From: Brenneria roseae subsp. roseae
Lineage (GTDB): Bacteria > Pseudomonadota > Gammaproteobacteria > Enterobacterales > Enterobacteriaceae
Assembly (NCBI RefSeq): GCF_003115845.1
Contig: NZ_KZ819024.1
Location: forward strand, 1 to 64,000
Length of the DNA stretch: 64,000 nt
Direction of reading: 5' to 3'
Shown here: positions 38,357-50,721 of the stretch, piece after piece
How the letters are laid out: each line of letters starts with the position of its first letter
How positions within the stretch are numbered: the first letter of the stretch is position 1
Translations under genes and position numbers: made by a program
Notes under the pieces: generated by a model
Databases searched by the model: none
Seen by the model: the letters and a program-made list of their open reading frames with translations, nothing else
What the model was told of the DNA's origin: nothing

Positions 38357-38392
38357 TAAAAAAATCCAGAAACGAATTAACGCTTCTGGATT
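38357..38392 (-). terminator. Intrinsic terminator after eno
   Basis: On the minus strand, a 9-bp perfect stem AATCCAGAA / TTCTGGATT (38363-38371 and 38384-38392) followed by a run of Ts (As at 38358-38364 on the plus strand). A second inverted repeat, GCGTTTGTC / GACAAACGC (38409-38417 and 38436-38444), lies between it and the eno stop. Confidence 0.85.
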
Positions 38393-38456
38393 CTGCGGTT
38401 AACGCGATGCGTTTGTCAGACCCGATCCGGCTTCCGACAAACGCAGCAGGCGGTGA

Positions 38457-39791
<1,335 letters not shown>

Positions 39792-39800
39792 TCAGACGAA

Positions 39801-39835
39801 CAACGCGCGATCTATTGGGTACAGATCGCGCGTTG
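39801..39835. other. Strong inverted repeat between pyrG and eno
   Basis: A 13-bp perfect stem CAACGCGCGATCT / AGATCGCGCGTTG (39801-39813 and 39823-39835) with a 9-nt loop and no U-run on either strand. It may be an RNA-processing or stabilising structure, or a partial attenuator, that sets different pyrG and eno levels. Function is not known. Confidence 0.5.
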
Positions 39836-39847
39836 CTGGCAAAACCC

Positions 39848-41500
<1,653 letters not shown>

Positions 41501-41711
41501 TTAGGTTTAAAGACGATGGAAGTACCAAGACGGGAAAGTAGTATACCGGAACCTGATGAACGCCACAAATGTTCGTTTTACTCATCGCGGCGATTCCAAC
41601 CCGTCGGCCACAGGGGTTTATCCTCGTCCATAATTAATCAATAATCATTTTAAAATCATTTAATTACGAATTAAAAACCATAAAAATGATGATATAGGGA
41701 TAAAAATCAAA

Positions 41712-42527
41712 TCAACGGTCTTTTTCCTGCTGTTTGACCTGCTGCCACGCGGCTTCCATCTCTTCCAGCGTTGCCTGCTCCAGCGTTTTGCCGGATGCCG
41801 TAACAATTTGTTCTACCTGACGAAAACGCCGGCTGAACTTGCGATTGGCCTCTTGCAGCGCGCGTTCAGCCTTGTGCCCCAGGTGACGGGAAAGGTTGAC
41901 CGTCGCAAACAATAAATCACCGATCTCTTCACGCAGTTTTTCTTCATCAACAACGGCTTGCCGGGCTTCATGCATCACTTCATCAATTTCTTCGTAAACC
42001 TTGTCGACAACCGGCCCTAAACTGTCCCAATCAAAACCCACGGACGCGCAGCGCTGCTGAATTTTTTGTGCTTTCATTAACGCAGGCAACGCCTCGGGAA
42101 TATCATCCAACTGTGAGTGGCGATCTTTTTCAGACCTTTCCTGAGCCTTGGTCTGCTCCCAGCTTGCCAGTGCGGCTTCACTGTCCACCGGCGTCGCCGC
42201 ATCGGCGAAAATATGCGGATGGCGCCGCTCCAGCTTATCGCTGATGGCGTCGCAGACGTCGGAAAAATCGAACAACCCTTGTTCCTGCGCCATCTGCGCA
42301 TAAAACACCACCTGAAACAGCAGGTCGCCCAGCTCACCACGCAGATCGTCAAAATCTTTACGGCTGATGGCATCCAGCACTTCGTAAGTTTCTTCCAGCG
42401 TATAGGGCGTAATGGTGTCAAACGTCTGCTTGCGATCCCACGGACAACCGTTTTCCGGGTCGCGCAGGGTTTTCATGATAGTGAGCAGGCGCTCAATCGC
42501 GGGTGAGTTCATTGCAGATACAGTCAT
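41712..42527 (-). CDS. mazG: Nucleoside triphosphate pyrophosphohydrolase MazG
   Basis: Hydrolyses NTPs and dNTPs to monophosphate and pyrophosphate; in E. coli it also lowers ppGpp effects. The protein is 271 aa (E. coli 263) with two tandem MazG domains. Each has the metal-binding EExxE...ExxD pattern: LEETYEVLDA...LRGELGDLLFQVVF in the first and YEEIDEVMHEA...LREEIGDLLFATVN in the second. The first ATG has AGGA 6 nt upstream. In E. coli mazEF lies between relA and mazG; here that toxin-antitoxin pair is absent and a structured repeat fills the gap. Confidence 0.95.
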   Translation of the reverse strand: MTVSAMNSPAIERLLTIMKTLRDPENGCPWDRKQTFDTITPYTLEETYEVLDAISRKDFDDLRGELGDLLFQVVFYAQMAQEQGLFDFSDVCDAISDKLERRHPHIFADAATPVDSEAALASWEQTKAQERSEKDRHSQLDDIPEALPALMKAQKIQQRCASVGFDWDSLGPVVDKVYEEIDEVMHEARQAVVDEEKLREEIGDLLFATVNLSRHLGHKAERALQEANRKFSRRFRQVEQIVTASGKTLEQATLEEMEAAWQQVKQQEKDR

Positions 42528-42855
42528 AATATTCCTGAAAATTAAACGATTATTGTTCTACGGCGGATTATGAGGGTAAGGGGAAGGTTTCGTGCGCGAT
42601 AAATTCCGAGCATCTTTTCCGCATCTGCGACGCGCCCGACACGGGGCGTCCAATCGACGCCGCCCCGTGACCCCGGTCTTTTTCGCGAGGATTGCGCCGC
42701 TTCGCGGTGCCTTCGGAAAAACAATCTCCTGACGGACCGCCGCTGACGCGTTCCCTACGCGGCAGCGGCTTTCGTGGCATCCATGCCACTCATCCTGGAG
42801 ATTGTTGTTCCTCAGCGCAATTTTTACGCGAAGGGAAATACCCCATCATCACCCG
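42528..42855. repeat. Structured intergenic repeat at the mazEF position
   Basis: The 328-bp relA-mazG gap is nearly filled with stem-loops: CACGGGGCG/CGCCCCGTG (42640-42648, 42661-42669); GCGCCGC-TTC-GCGGTGC (42694-42710); an outer stem AACAATCTCC/GGAGATTGTT (42720-42729, 42797-42806) enclosing GCCGCTG-A-CGCG...CGCG-G-CAGCGGC (42739-42769) and GTGGCAT-CC-ATGCCAC (42774-42789). A short open frame reads through part of it on the minus strand but has no ribosome-binding site or family. It looks like a non-coding mobile repeat of the kind scattered in related plant pathogens; only one copy is in this window. Confidence 0.6.
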
Positions 42856-45087
42856 TCATCCCCCTTGCTGGCGGCGGGCATCAATCACATCCGGCAGTTG
42901 GTTGAGTTTGGCTAAAACGCGGCCCAGAACCTGTAGATTGTATATTTCGATATCCATATCAATCGTCGCCAACTGCTGTTTGGTATCGCTGCGGCTTGCC
43001 ACGCCCAACACATTGACTTTCTCATTCGCCAGAATGGTGGTGATGTCACGCAGCAGACCGCTGCGATCGTTCGCTATCACCCTCACCACCAGCGAATAAC
43101 CGCTGGAATAGCTTTCGCCCCACACCGCGTCAACTATGCGCTCCGGCGCATGACTGCGCAGCTCGTCCAGTTGCTCACAGTCGGCGCGGTGAATGGAAAT
43201 TCCCCGACCGCGGGTAATAAATCCGGTGATCTCGTCACCCGGTATCGGCTGACAGCAGCGGGCAATGTGATGCATCAGATTGCCCACCCCCTCCACCACC
43301 ACGCGGCCGTTGTCTTTACTGCGCGCCGGCGGCTGCTGTGATTTTTGCGTCAGCTGGCGTAACGCCTCACGATCCTGCTCTTCAGCGCTGGGTTGGTTAA
43401 GCTGCGATTGCAGAAAATTAACCATCTGATTGAGACGCACGTCGCCGCCGCCAATACCGGCCAACAGCTCGTCCAGCGAGTTCACGTTATAACGCGGCAA
43501 CAGCAGTTTTTCCGCCGCCTTCAGGCTAATGCCCAAATGCTCCAGCTCGTTATCCAGAATCTGCCGCCCCGCCAGAATGTTCTTGTCGCGATCCTGCTTG
43601 CGGAACCAGTTGTGAATCTTTGAGCGTCCGCGGCTGGTCGTGATATACCCCAGGTTCGGATTCAACCAGTCACGACTCGGGTTCGGCTGTTTCTGGGTGA
43701 TCACTTCAATCTGATCGCCCATCTGTAACTGGTAGGTAAACGGCACGATACGTCCGCCGATTTTCGCCCCGATGCAGCGATGGCCGATATCGCTGTGAAT
43801 GTGATAGGCAAAATCGAGCGGCGTCGAGCCCGCTGGCAAATCAACCACATCGCCTTTGGGCGTAAACACATAAACACGATCGTCAAACACCTGACTGCGG
43901 ACTTCATCCAGCACTTCATCGGAATCCGCCATCTCCTCCTGCCACGCAATCAGCTTGCGCAGCCAGGCGATACGGCCTTCATAACCGGAACGCCCGCCGG
44001 CAACCGTGCCTTCTTTGTATTTCCAGTGCGCGGCGACGCCCAGTTCGGCATCCTCATGCATTTGACGGGTACGAATCTGGATCTCAAGGGTTTTTCCACC
44101 CGGCCCCAATACCACGGTATGAATGGATTGATAACCGTTCGGTTTCGGGTTGGCGACATAGTCATCAAATTCATCCGGCAGATGACGGTAATGGGTATGC
44201 ACGATCCCCAACGCGCCGTAGCAATCCTGCAAGCGCTCCACCACGATACGTACCGCGCGTACATCGAACAGTTCATCGAACGACAGGGCTTTTTTCTGCA
44301 TCTTGCGCCAGATGCTGTAGATATGCTTCGGCCGGCCATAAATCTCGGCCTGAACCCCTTCCGTTTTCATTGCCGCGCGCAGCGTTTTGACGAAATCGTC
44401 AATGTACTGTTCGCGATCGATACGGCGTTCGTGCAGCAACGTCGCGATACGCTTGTACTCATCGGGATGCAGATAGCGGAAGCAAAAATCCTCCAGCTCC
44501 CATTTGAGCTGGCCAATCCCCAGCCGGTTGGCTAACGGCGCATAGATGTTGGTACATTCTTTGGCCGCCAGCACCCGTTCTTCTTCAGGGGCGTCCTTCA
44601 CTTCGCGCAGATGCGCAATACGCTCGGCAAGCTTGATGACCACGCAGCGGAAATCTTCCACCATCGCCAGCAGCATACGGCGTATGTTATCCACCTGTTC
44701 CGAGGCAACCGAATCATGCTGCGTCGCCTTCAGCTGGCGGATCGCATCCATATCGCGTACACCGTGCACCAGATCGACGATATTTTTGCCAAATTCTTCC
44801 TGCAATGTGGCTTCATCCACCACATTGGCATCGGCCAGGGGGAACAGCATGGCAGCACGCATGCTGTCATTGTCCATACTCAGCGTGGAGAGGATTTCCA
44901 CCATTTCGATACCGCGCCATAACAGCAGCAAGGCATCGGGATGAGCTTGCGTTTGCCGTTCACAGTAGCGCCAGGTTTCGGCTAAACGTTCACATGACTG
45001 TTGACTGGCGATGCCAAGCGAAGCAATCCACGCGTCAGGTACGAATTCACCAGCCGTATTCAAATGCGCACTTCTTACCGCAACCAT
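42856..45087 (-). CDS. relA: GTP pyrophosphokinase RelA
   Basis: The ribosome-associated (p)ppGpp synthetase of the stringent response, triggered by uncharged tRNA in the A site. The protein is 743 aa (E. coli 744). Domains: an inactive pseudo-hydrolase with FPLAD in place of the HD motif (about residue 82), the synthetase domain (YGRPKHIYSIWRKMQKK, about residues 247-263; ELFDVRAVRIV), then TGS (VFTPKGDVVDLPAGSTPLDFAYHIHSDIGHRC), helical, zinc-finger-like (HHIARCCQPIPGD) and ACT domains. It lies 68 bp after rlmD. Confidence 0.97.
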   Translation of the reverse strand: MVAVRSAHLNTAGEFVPDAWIASLGIASQQSCERLAETWRYCERQTQAHPDALLLLWRGIEMVEILSTLSMDNDSMRAAMLFPLADANVVDEATLQEEFGKNIVDLVHGVRDMDAIRQLKATQHDSVASEQVDNIRRMLLAMVEDFRCVVIKLAERIAHLREVKDAPEEERVLAAKECTNIYAPLANRLGIGQLKWELEDFCFRYLHPDEYKRIATLLHERRIDREQYIDDFVKTLRAAMKTEGVQAEIYGRPKHIYSIWRKMQKKALSFDELFDVRAVRIVVERLQDCYGALGIVHTHYRHLPDEFDDYVANPKPNGYQSIHTVVLGPGGKTLEIQIRTRQMHEDAELGVAAHWKYKEGTVAGGRSGYEGRIAWLRKLIAWQEEMADSDEVLDEVRSQVFDDRVYVFTPKGDVVDLPAGSTPLDFAYHIHSDIGHRCIGAKIGGRIVPFTYQLQMGDQIEVITQKQPNPSRDWLNPNLGYITTSRGRSKIHNWFRKQDRDKNILAGRQILDNELEHLGISLKAAEKLLLPRYNVNSLDELLAGIGGGDVRLNQMVNFLQSQLNQPSAEEQDREALRQLTQKSQQPPARSKDNGRVVVEGVGNLMHHIARCCQPIPGDEITGFITRGRGISIHRADCEQLDELRSHAPERIVDAVWGESYSSGYSLVVRVIANDRSGLLRDITTILANEKVNVLGVASRSDTKQQLATIDMDIEIYNLQVLGRVLAKLNQLPDVIDARRQQGG

Positions 45088-45102
45088 AATTTCTCCCTAC
45101 GT

Positions 45103-45166
45103 TATACCCGTCGTCTTTCAAATCGCAGGCGCTCTGGTTTCCTGCATCCTGAAATTTACCGGGTAT
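45103..45166. repeat. Short ERIC-like palindromic element, copy 2
   Basis: A 64-bp element running from TATACCC to GGGTAT, in inverted orientation to copies 1 and 3, with inner blocks CTTTCAAATCGCAGGCGC and GGTTTCCTGCATCCTGAAAT. It overlaps the last codons and stop of rlmD and fills the rlmD-relA gap. Confidence 0.75.
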
Positions 45167-46490
45167 CCGCCCCACCCGAACCGGGCAAAAACAGCGCCAT
45201 CGACTCAAGGTGTCCGGTATGTGGAAACATATCCAGCATAGCAACATTCGCCAGCCGATAACCGGCAGCGAGCAATATTTTGCTGTCACGCGCCAGCGTC
45301 GTGGGATTACAGGAAACGTAAACCACACGTTGGGGCGCAAGTCTGACAATCTGCGTCATCACGCCTGCTGCGCCAGCTCGTGCCGGATCAAGCAATATCT
45401 TATCAAAACCCTGGGCTGCCCAGGGCTGTAGAGTGACGTCATCTTCAAGATTTTGGTGAAAAAATGTGACATTGCCGAGTCCGTTACGCCGGGCGTTCTC
45501 GCGCCCTTTTTCCACCAGCGCCGTCACGCCTTCCACACCAACGACGCTGGCCGCCCGCTGCGCCAGCGGGAGCGTAAAGTTGCCCATGCCACAGAACAGA
45601 TCCAATATTCTATCCTGTGGCTGAACGTCCAGCCAGGCCAGTGCCTGCGCGACCATCTGCTGGTTAACCGCGTCATTGACCTGAATAAAATCCCGCGGGC
45701 TGAACGCCAGATCCAGTCCCGCAATCTGATACACCGGCGTTGATCCGGAAAGACACGTCAGAGACTCCGCATCGGGCGCCAGATAAACCGCGACATCCTG
45801 CTGTTGCGCGAAATCACGCAGCGCCTGCGTGTCGGCCGCGCTTAGCGGATCGAGATGGCGCAACACCACCAGCGGCCCATTGTCCGCCAAAACCAATTCG
45901 ACATGCCCTAACCGTTTTGCCGCTTGCAGGCGGCTCAGGCAGTCATGCAGCGGCGGCAGCAGATTTCCCAGTTCCGGGCGTAACACCGGGCAGGTTTTAA
46001 TGTTCACCAGGTCGTGGGACCCCGACTGTCGGTAGCCCATAAACAACCGTTGCTGTTTCGCCTGGAAGTATAACGCAAGCCGGGCGCGCCGCCGGTAGGC
46101 ATAAGATGGCCCGGCGATAATCGTCACCGCCGGCGACGACCCCATTTCATGGGCCATCATGCGCGTCAACGCCGACGCTTTGCTGCGCTGTTGCAATTCA
46201 ATGCCGGCATGCTGTTGCTGGCAACCGCCGCAGGTGCTGAAATGCGGGCAAGCTGGCTCAACCCGTTCTGCGCTGCGCGTCAAAATGCGTTTAAGTTTAG
46301 CATGGGCAAACTGGCGCTTTTCGTCCGTCAGTTGGATTTCCGCCTGTTCTCCTGGCAGGACACCCGGTATAAAAATGGTTTTTCCCTGATGCCGTGCCAC
46401 CCCTTGTCCAAAAGGATCCAGGGAGTCCACCGTCACAGTGATCACTTGCCGGGTCGTCACGCGCCGGTTTGGAGAGTAGAATTGCGCCAT
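45156..46490 (-). CDS. rlmD: 23S rRNA (uracil(1939)-C5)-methyltransferase RlmD
   Basis: Methylates U1939 of 23S rRNA using S-adenosylmethionine. The 444-aa protein has an N-terminal TRAM domain, an iron-sulfur cluster motif ([16 protein letters not shown], about residues 80-95, with a fourth cysteine CPVL later), and the RNA methyltransferase domain ([14 protein letters not shown]; the catalytic cysteine in [12 protein letters not shown]). The C-terminus is longer than E. coli RlmD (433 aa); its last residues (...GSGGADTR) are encoded partly in the ERIC-like element, which supplies the stop codon. Divergent from barA, as in E. coli. Confidence 0.95.
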   Translation of the reverse strand: MAQFYSPNRRVTTRQVITVTVDSLDPFGQGVARHQGKTIFIPGVLPGEQAEIQLTDEKRQFAHAKLKRILTRSAERVEPACPHFSTCGGCQQQHAGIELQQRSKASALTRMMAHEMGSSPAVTIIAGPSYAYRRRARLALYFQAKQQRLFMGYRQSGSHDLVNIKTCPVLRPELGNLLPPLHDCLSRLQAAKRLGHVELVLADNGPLVVLRHLDPLSAADTQALRDFAQQQDVAVYLAPDAESLTCLSGSTPVYQIAGLDLAFSPRDFIQVNDAVNQQMVAQALAWLDVQPQDRILDLFCGMGNFTLPLAQRAASVVGVEGVTALVEKGRENARRNGLGNVTFFHQNLEDDVTLQPWAAQGFDKILLDPARAGAAGVMTQIVRLAPQRVVYVSCNPTTLARDSKILLAAGYRLANVAMLDMFPHTGHLESMALFLPGSGGADTR

Positions 46491-46532
46491 AGTTTACGAT
46501 CGTTTTATCAGTACAATAATTTTTAAACTTTA

Positions 46533-46594
46533 TATACCCAATAGATTTCAAGATGCAGAGAACCCAATATCTGCAATTTGGAAGACGACGGGTA
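46533..46594. repeat. Short ERIC-like palindromic element, copy 3
   Basis: A 62-bp element running from TATACCC to GGGTA, with inner blocks GATTTCAAGATGCAG and CTGCAATTTGGAAGACGAC. Same orientation as copy 1. It lies between divergent rlmD and barA, 32 bp before the barA ATG, and may contribute to the barA leader. Confidence 0.75.
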
Positions 46595-46626
46595 AGCCGT
46601 GCTTAATTCTCCCACATTGGAACCTC

Positions 46627-49398
46627 ATGACCAAATACAGTCTGCGCGCACGCATGTTGATAATGATTTTGGCACCAACATTAATGATCGGGCTGCTGCT
46701 CAGTGCCTTTTTCGTCATCCATCGCTATAACCAGCTCCAGACGCAGTTGGCCGAGGCTGGCATGAGCATCATCGAACCGTTGGCCATCACCAGCGCCTAT
46801 GCCATTACGCAGCAACAACAGAAGACAATCCAGCCGCTGATTAATGCGATCCACCGGAGCCACTCCGGTATTATCCGAACCATCAGCGTGTTTAATGAGC
46901 AAAACCAACTGCTGGCGACCACCAATGCGCGCCACCATGAATTGCTGTCGCCGTGGATAAAGGACGTCTCCGACTATCACGGTTTGCACCAGCACCATAC
47001 GAAAAATTCGCTGATTCTGCATATGCCCATCACTGCCGATAGTGAATTGACCGCCGGGGAGTTCCTCCCTTCCGTCCATGACGGCAGTGCGCCGCTCGGC
47101 TATATCGTCATTGAGTTGGACATCACTGCGATCGAGCTCCAGCAGTATCAGGAGATTTTCGTTGCGGCCCTGTTGCTACTGCTTTGTCTGGGCGCCGCCG
47201 TGTTGTTTGCCTATCGTCTGATGCGGGACGTGACCGCGCCGATTCGCAATATGGTCGAAACGGTCGATCGCATCCGGCGCGGACAGCTGGACAGCCGGGT
47301 GGAAGGCCGCATGTTGGGCGAGCTCGATATGCTGAAAAATGGCATCAACTCCATGGCCATGTCATTGACCGCCTATCATGAAGAAATGCAGCAGAATATC
47401 GATCAGGCTACCTATGATTTACGTGAAACGCTGGAACAGATGGAGATCCAGAACGTTGAACTGGATATTGCTAAAAAACGCGCTCAGGAAGCGGCACGTA
47501 TTAAATCCGAGTTTCTGGCCAACATGTCGCATGAGCTCAGAACCCCGCTGAACGGCGTGATTGGTTTTACCCGTCAGACGCTGAAAACGCCGTTAAATAC
47601 CACGCAAACCGATTATTTGCGCACCATTGAGCGCTCCGCCAACAACCTGCTGAATATCATCAACGACGTGCTGGATTTCTCGAAGCTGGAGGCCGGCAAA
47701 CTGGTTCTGGAGCATATCCCGTTTTCTTTGCACAACACGCTGGATGAAGTCGTTATGCTGTTGGCCCATACCGCCCATGAAAAAGGGTTGGAGTTGACGC
47801 TGGATATCCAGAACGATATCCCGGAACAGTTTGTCGGCGATCCGCTGCGGATCCAGCAAATCATCACCAATCTGCTGGGTAACGCCATCAAATTTACCGA
47901 GCAGGGCAACATTGATATTCGGGTAGAGAAACGCCGACAGGAACACAATGAGGTTCAGTTGGAAATTCAAATCCGCGATTCCGGGATCGGCATTGCCGAA
48001 TTACAACAGTCTCAGCTATTTCAGGCCTTCCGTCAGGCAGACACCAGCATCTCCCGCCGCCACGGCGGCACCGGACTCGGTCTGGTGATTACCCAGCGCC
48101 TGGTCAGGGAGATGGACGGAGATATCGGTTTCCAGAGCCAGTTAAATCAGGGTTCGACGTTCTGGTTCCATATCAGTCTGCCGTTAAACCCGCATGCGAT
48201 TCCCACCAGGCCGGTTTATCGTCTGCTGTACGGCAAACATCTGGCGTATGTTGAATCCAATCCGGCGGCCGCTCAGGCTACGCTGAATCTCCTGGGTCAG
48301 ACGCCGCTGACTATCAGCTACAGCCCGACGCTGGAACAGCTCCCCGAAAGCTCGTTCGATATCCTGCTGCTCGGTATTCCAGTGCATTATCGCAACACCC
48401 TGCTGGACTACATGCCGAAATTGCGTGATGTCTGCCGTCGTGCGCCTTGCGTTATTCTGGCGATTCCCAGTCTTGCACAAATGGACGCGGAGCAGCTCAA
48501 GCTATTTGGCGTTCACGCCTGCCTGAGCAAACCCATCTCAGCGCCGCGTTTATTACCGCTGCTGCAAGACCGTTCACTGTTCCAACTTTCACTACTACCG
48601 GAGACAGCCCCGCCAATTCGCCCTCACACCGCCCGGCTGCCGCTGAGCGTGATGGCCGTGGATGACAATCCGGCCAACCTGAAGCTGATCGGTACGTTGC
48701 TGGAAGAGCAAGTCGAAACCATTATCCTGTGTAAAAACGGTGCCGATGCCATCGATCAGGCCAAACACCACGCGATCGACATCATTCTCATGGATATCCA
48801 GATGCCGGGAATGGATGGTATCCGTACCAGCGAACGGATCCGCCGGCTACCCCATCATGCCAAAACCCCTATCGTCGCCGTTACCGCACACACCATGGAT
48901 GACGAACGAGAACGCCTGCTGCAATCGGGCATGGACGATTATCTGGCCAAACCGATCGACGAGCAGATGCTGAGAAACGTGCTGGCCAAATACTCGCCTG
49001 TCGAAGCGGTTATTTCGCCGTCAAATGAACACGATGATGATAGCCAGCTATCGCTGGACTGGACGCTGGCGCAACGTCAGGCGGCCAATAAACCACAGTT
49101 GGCACACGATCTGTTACAGATGCTCCTGGATTTTCTGCCGGAAGTTCGCGGCAGGATAGCGGACATATTGAACGGTCAGGTAGACGATAACCTTGTTGAT
49201 TTAATTCATAAACTACACGGCAGTTGCAGTTATAGCGGCGTTCCGCGATTAAAGCGCATTTGCTGCTATCTGGAACAGCAGTTACGCAAAGGCATTGATG
49301 CCAGCGAGTTGGAACCGGAATGGCTGGAACTGTTGGATGAGATAGACAACGTCACTGAAGCGGCGAAATTGCATTTTCAACAGGTCTCTTCGCAGTAA
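46627..49398 (+). CDS. barA: Hybrid sensor histidine kinase BarA
   Basis: The inner-membrane tripartite sensor kinase of the BarA-UvrY (GacS-GacA) system that controls Csr/Rsm small RNAs, and with them virulence and carbon flow. The protein is 923 aa. Two membrane helices (about residues 10-30 and 175-195) flank a periplasmic sensor. A HAMP region, a kinase core with phosphoacceptor H302 ([12 protein letters not shown]) and ATPase boxes ([13 protein letters not shown]), a receiver with phospho-accepting D723 ([10 protein letters not shown]) and an HPt domain with H861 ([13 protein letters not shown]) follow. In E. coli acetate and formate stimulate the system. It is divergent from rlmD and convergent with garK. 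Confidence 0.97.
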   Translation: MTKYSLRARMLIMILAPTLMIGLLLSAFFVIHRYNQLQTQLAEAGMSIIEPLAITSAYAITQQQQKTIQPLINAIHRSHSGIIRTISVFNEQNQLLATTNARHHELLSPWIKDVSDYHGLHQHHTKNSLILHMPITADSELTAGEFLPSVHDGSAPLGYIVIELDITAIELQQYQEIFVAALLLLLCLGAAVLFAYRLMRDVTAPIRNMVETVDRIRRGQLDSRVEGRMLGELDMLKNGINSMAMSLTAYHEEMQQNIDQATYDLRETLEQMEIQNVELDIAKKRAQEAARIKSEFLANMSHELRTPLNGVIGFTRQTLKTPLNTTQTDYLRTIERSANNLLNIINDVLDFSKLEAGKLVLEHIPFSLHNTLDEVVMLLAHTAHEKGLELTLDIQNDIPEQFVGDPLRIQQIITNLLGNAIKFTEQGNIDIRVEKRRQEHNEVQLEIQIRDSGIGIAELQQSQLFQAFRQADTSISRRHGGTGLGLVITQRLVREMDGDIGFQSQLNQGSTFWFHISLPLNPHAIPTRPVYRLLYGKHLAYVESNPAAAQATLNLLGQTPLTISYSPTLEQLPESSFDILLLGIPVHYRNTLLDYMPKLRDVCRRAPCVILAIPSLAQMDAEQLKLFGVHACLSKPISAPRLLPLLQDRSLFQLSLLPETAPPIRPHTARLPLSVMAVDDNPANLKLIGTLLEEQVETIILCKNGADAIDQAKHHAIDIILMDIQMPGMDGIRTSERIRRLPHHAKTPIVAVTAHTMDDERERLLQSGMDDYLAKPIDEQMLRNVLAKYSPVEAVISPSNEHDDDSQLSLDWTLAQRQAANKPQLAHDLLQMLLDFLPEVRGRIADILNGQVDDNLVDLIHKLHGSCSYSGVPRLKRICCYLEQQLRKGIDASELEPEWLELLDEIDNVTEAAKLHFQQVSSQ

Positions 49399-49401
49399 GC
49401 G

Positions 49402-49420
49402 GGCGCTTTAAAAAAGCGCC
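49402..49420. terminator. Hairpin between convergent barA and garK
   Basis: Stem GGCGCTTT / AAAGCGCC (49402-49409 and 49413-49420) with loop AAA, just after the barA stop, followed by TGCCTCTTAT. A plausible terminator for barA; the U-run is poor. Confidence 0.55.
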
Positions 49421-49439
49421 TGCCTCTTATCCTGCCGCA

Positions 49440-50582
49440 CTACGATAAATCCTTCGATAGCTTAATGGTGGCGGCAATATTACGCGCGGCCATACGCACA
49501 TTGTCAGCGGCATTATCCAACGCCTCTTCCAGCGAACAGATGTTGTACAGCACGCTGAATACGGCATCCAGACCATGTTCATGCACCACACCCACATCCG
49601 CGGTCAAGCTGCCGGCAATGCCGATCACCGGTTTATTGTAGCGTTTGGCGACCCGGGCAACGCCAATCGGCACTTTGCCATGAATCGTCTGGCTATCAAT
49701 CCGACCTTCACCGGTAATAACCAGAGAAGCGTCCTTGACCAGCTCATCCAGTCCCAATGCTTCGGTCACAATTTCGATGCCCTGCCGTAATTCGGCACCG
49801 CAGAATGCCTGCAACGCCGCCCCCATACCGCCTGCCGCGCCGGCGCCGGGCACCTGCTCAACGTCCATATCCAGATCGTGACGGATAATCGAGGCGTAAT
49901 GCTTCAGGGCGTTGTCGAGTTGTTCGATCATTTCAGTCGTCGCGCCTTTTTGCGGACCAAATATCGCCGATGCCCCCTGTTTTCCCGTCAGGGGATTGGT
50001 CACATCGCAGGCCACCTCAAAACGGCAATCCTTGATGCGCGGATCCAGTTCACAAATATCGATACTTGCCAGTTCATCAAGCGCGCCGCCGCCATAACCA
50101 ATCTGGTTGCCGGCGTCATCCAGCAACTTTGCGCCCAGTGCCTGCGCCATTCCCGAACCGCCGTCATTGGTTGCACTGCCGCCAATGCCGATAATGCAAT
50201 GCTTGACGCCATGGTCCAATGCACAGCGAATCAGTTCTCCCGTACCATAGCTGGTGGTCAGCAGCGGGTTGCGCTGCTGTGCGGGCACGCGCTCCAGTCC
50301 GCTGGCCGCCGCCATCTCGATAAACGCCGTGTTCTCATCGCCCGACAGGCCAAAAAACGCATCAATCCTGTCGCCCAACGGTCCTGTCACTTTCACCTGT
50401 ACAATCTTACCGCTGGTGGCCGCCACCATGGCCTCCACGGTGCCCTCGCCGCCATCGGCGACAGGCAATTTGACATAGCTTGCATCGGGAAAGATGTCGC
50501 GAAATCCCTTTTCGATCTGAGTGGCGACCTCTTGTGCAGATAAGCTCTCTTTATAAGAATCCGGTGCGATAACTATTTTCAT
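49440..50582 (-). CDS. garK: Glycerate 2-kinase GarK
   Basis: Phosphorylates D-glycerate to 2-phosphoglycerate, the last step of glucarate/galactarate breakdown before glycolysis. The conserved start MKIVIAPDSYKESLSA sets the ATG at 50582 (GGA 7 nt upstream) although the frame is open to 50621; this gives 380 aa (E. coli 381). Family motifs PVADGGEGT and GIGGSATNDGGSGMAQALGA are intact. Last gene of the gudP-X-D-garL-R-K run. 2-phosphoglycerate feeds enolase, whose gene lies 10 kb away. Confidence 0.94.
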   Translation of the reverse strand: MKIVIAPDSYKESLSAQEVATQIEKGFRDIFPDASYVKLPVADGGEGTVEAMVAATSGKIVQVKVTGPLGDRIDAFFGLSGDENTAFIEMAAASGLERVPAQQRNPLLTTSYGTGELIRCALDHGVKHCIIGIGGSATNDGGSGMAQALGAKLLDDAGNQIGYGGGALDELASIDICELDPRIKDCRFEVACDVTNPLTGKQGASAIFGPQKGATTEMIEQLDNALKHYASIIRHDLDMDVEQVPGAGAAGGMGAALQAFCGAELRQGIEIVTEALGLDELVKDASLVITGEGRIDSQTIHGKVPIGVARVAKRYNKPVIGIAGSLTADVGVVHEHGLDAVFSVLYNICSLEEALDNAADNVRMAARNIAATIKLSKDLS

Positions 50583-50721
50583 AAACGATCCGATTTCATA
50601 AACGTCCCGATTGCATTTCAATAATCCATGCGCTACTGAATCGGCGTTTATCAGAATGATTACCCCGACAACCAGACCGGCATACCATCATGTATGCCGA
50701 TCCGACAACCCTCACACCGGC

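Noticed and set aside
38409-38444. REP-type element after eno
   Set aside because: The 9-bp inverted repeat is real, but its sequence does not match the REP consensus and only one copy was seen. It is noted under the eno terminator.
42568-42789. A 73-codon minus-strand frame in the relA-mazG gap
   Set aside because: Its sequence is just the translation of the stem-loops of the repeat; it has no ribosome-binding site or recognised family.
42528-42855. A mazEF or other toxin-antitoxin pair between relA and mazG
   Set aside because: No pair of small coding frames is present; the gap is structured repeat DNA.
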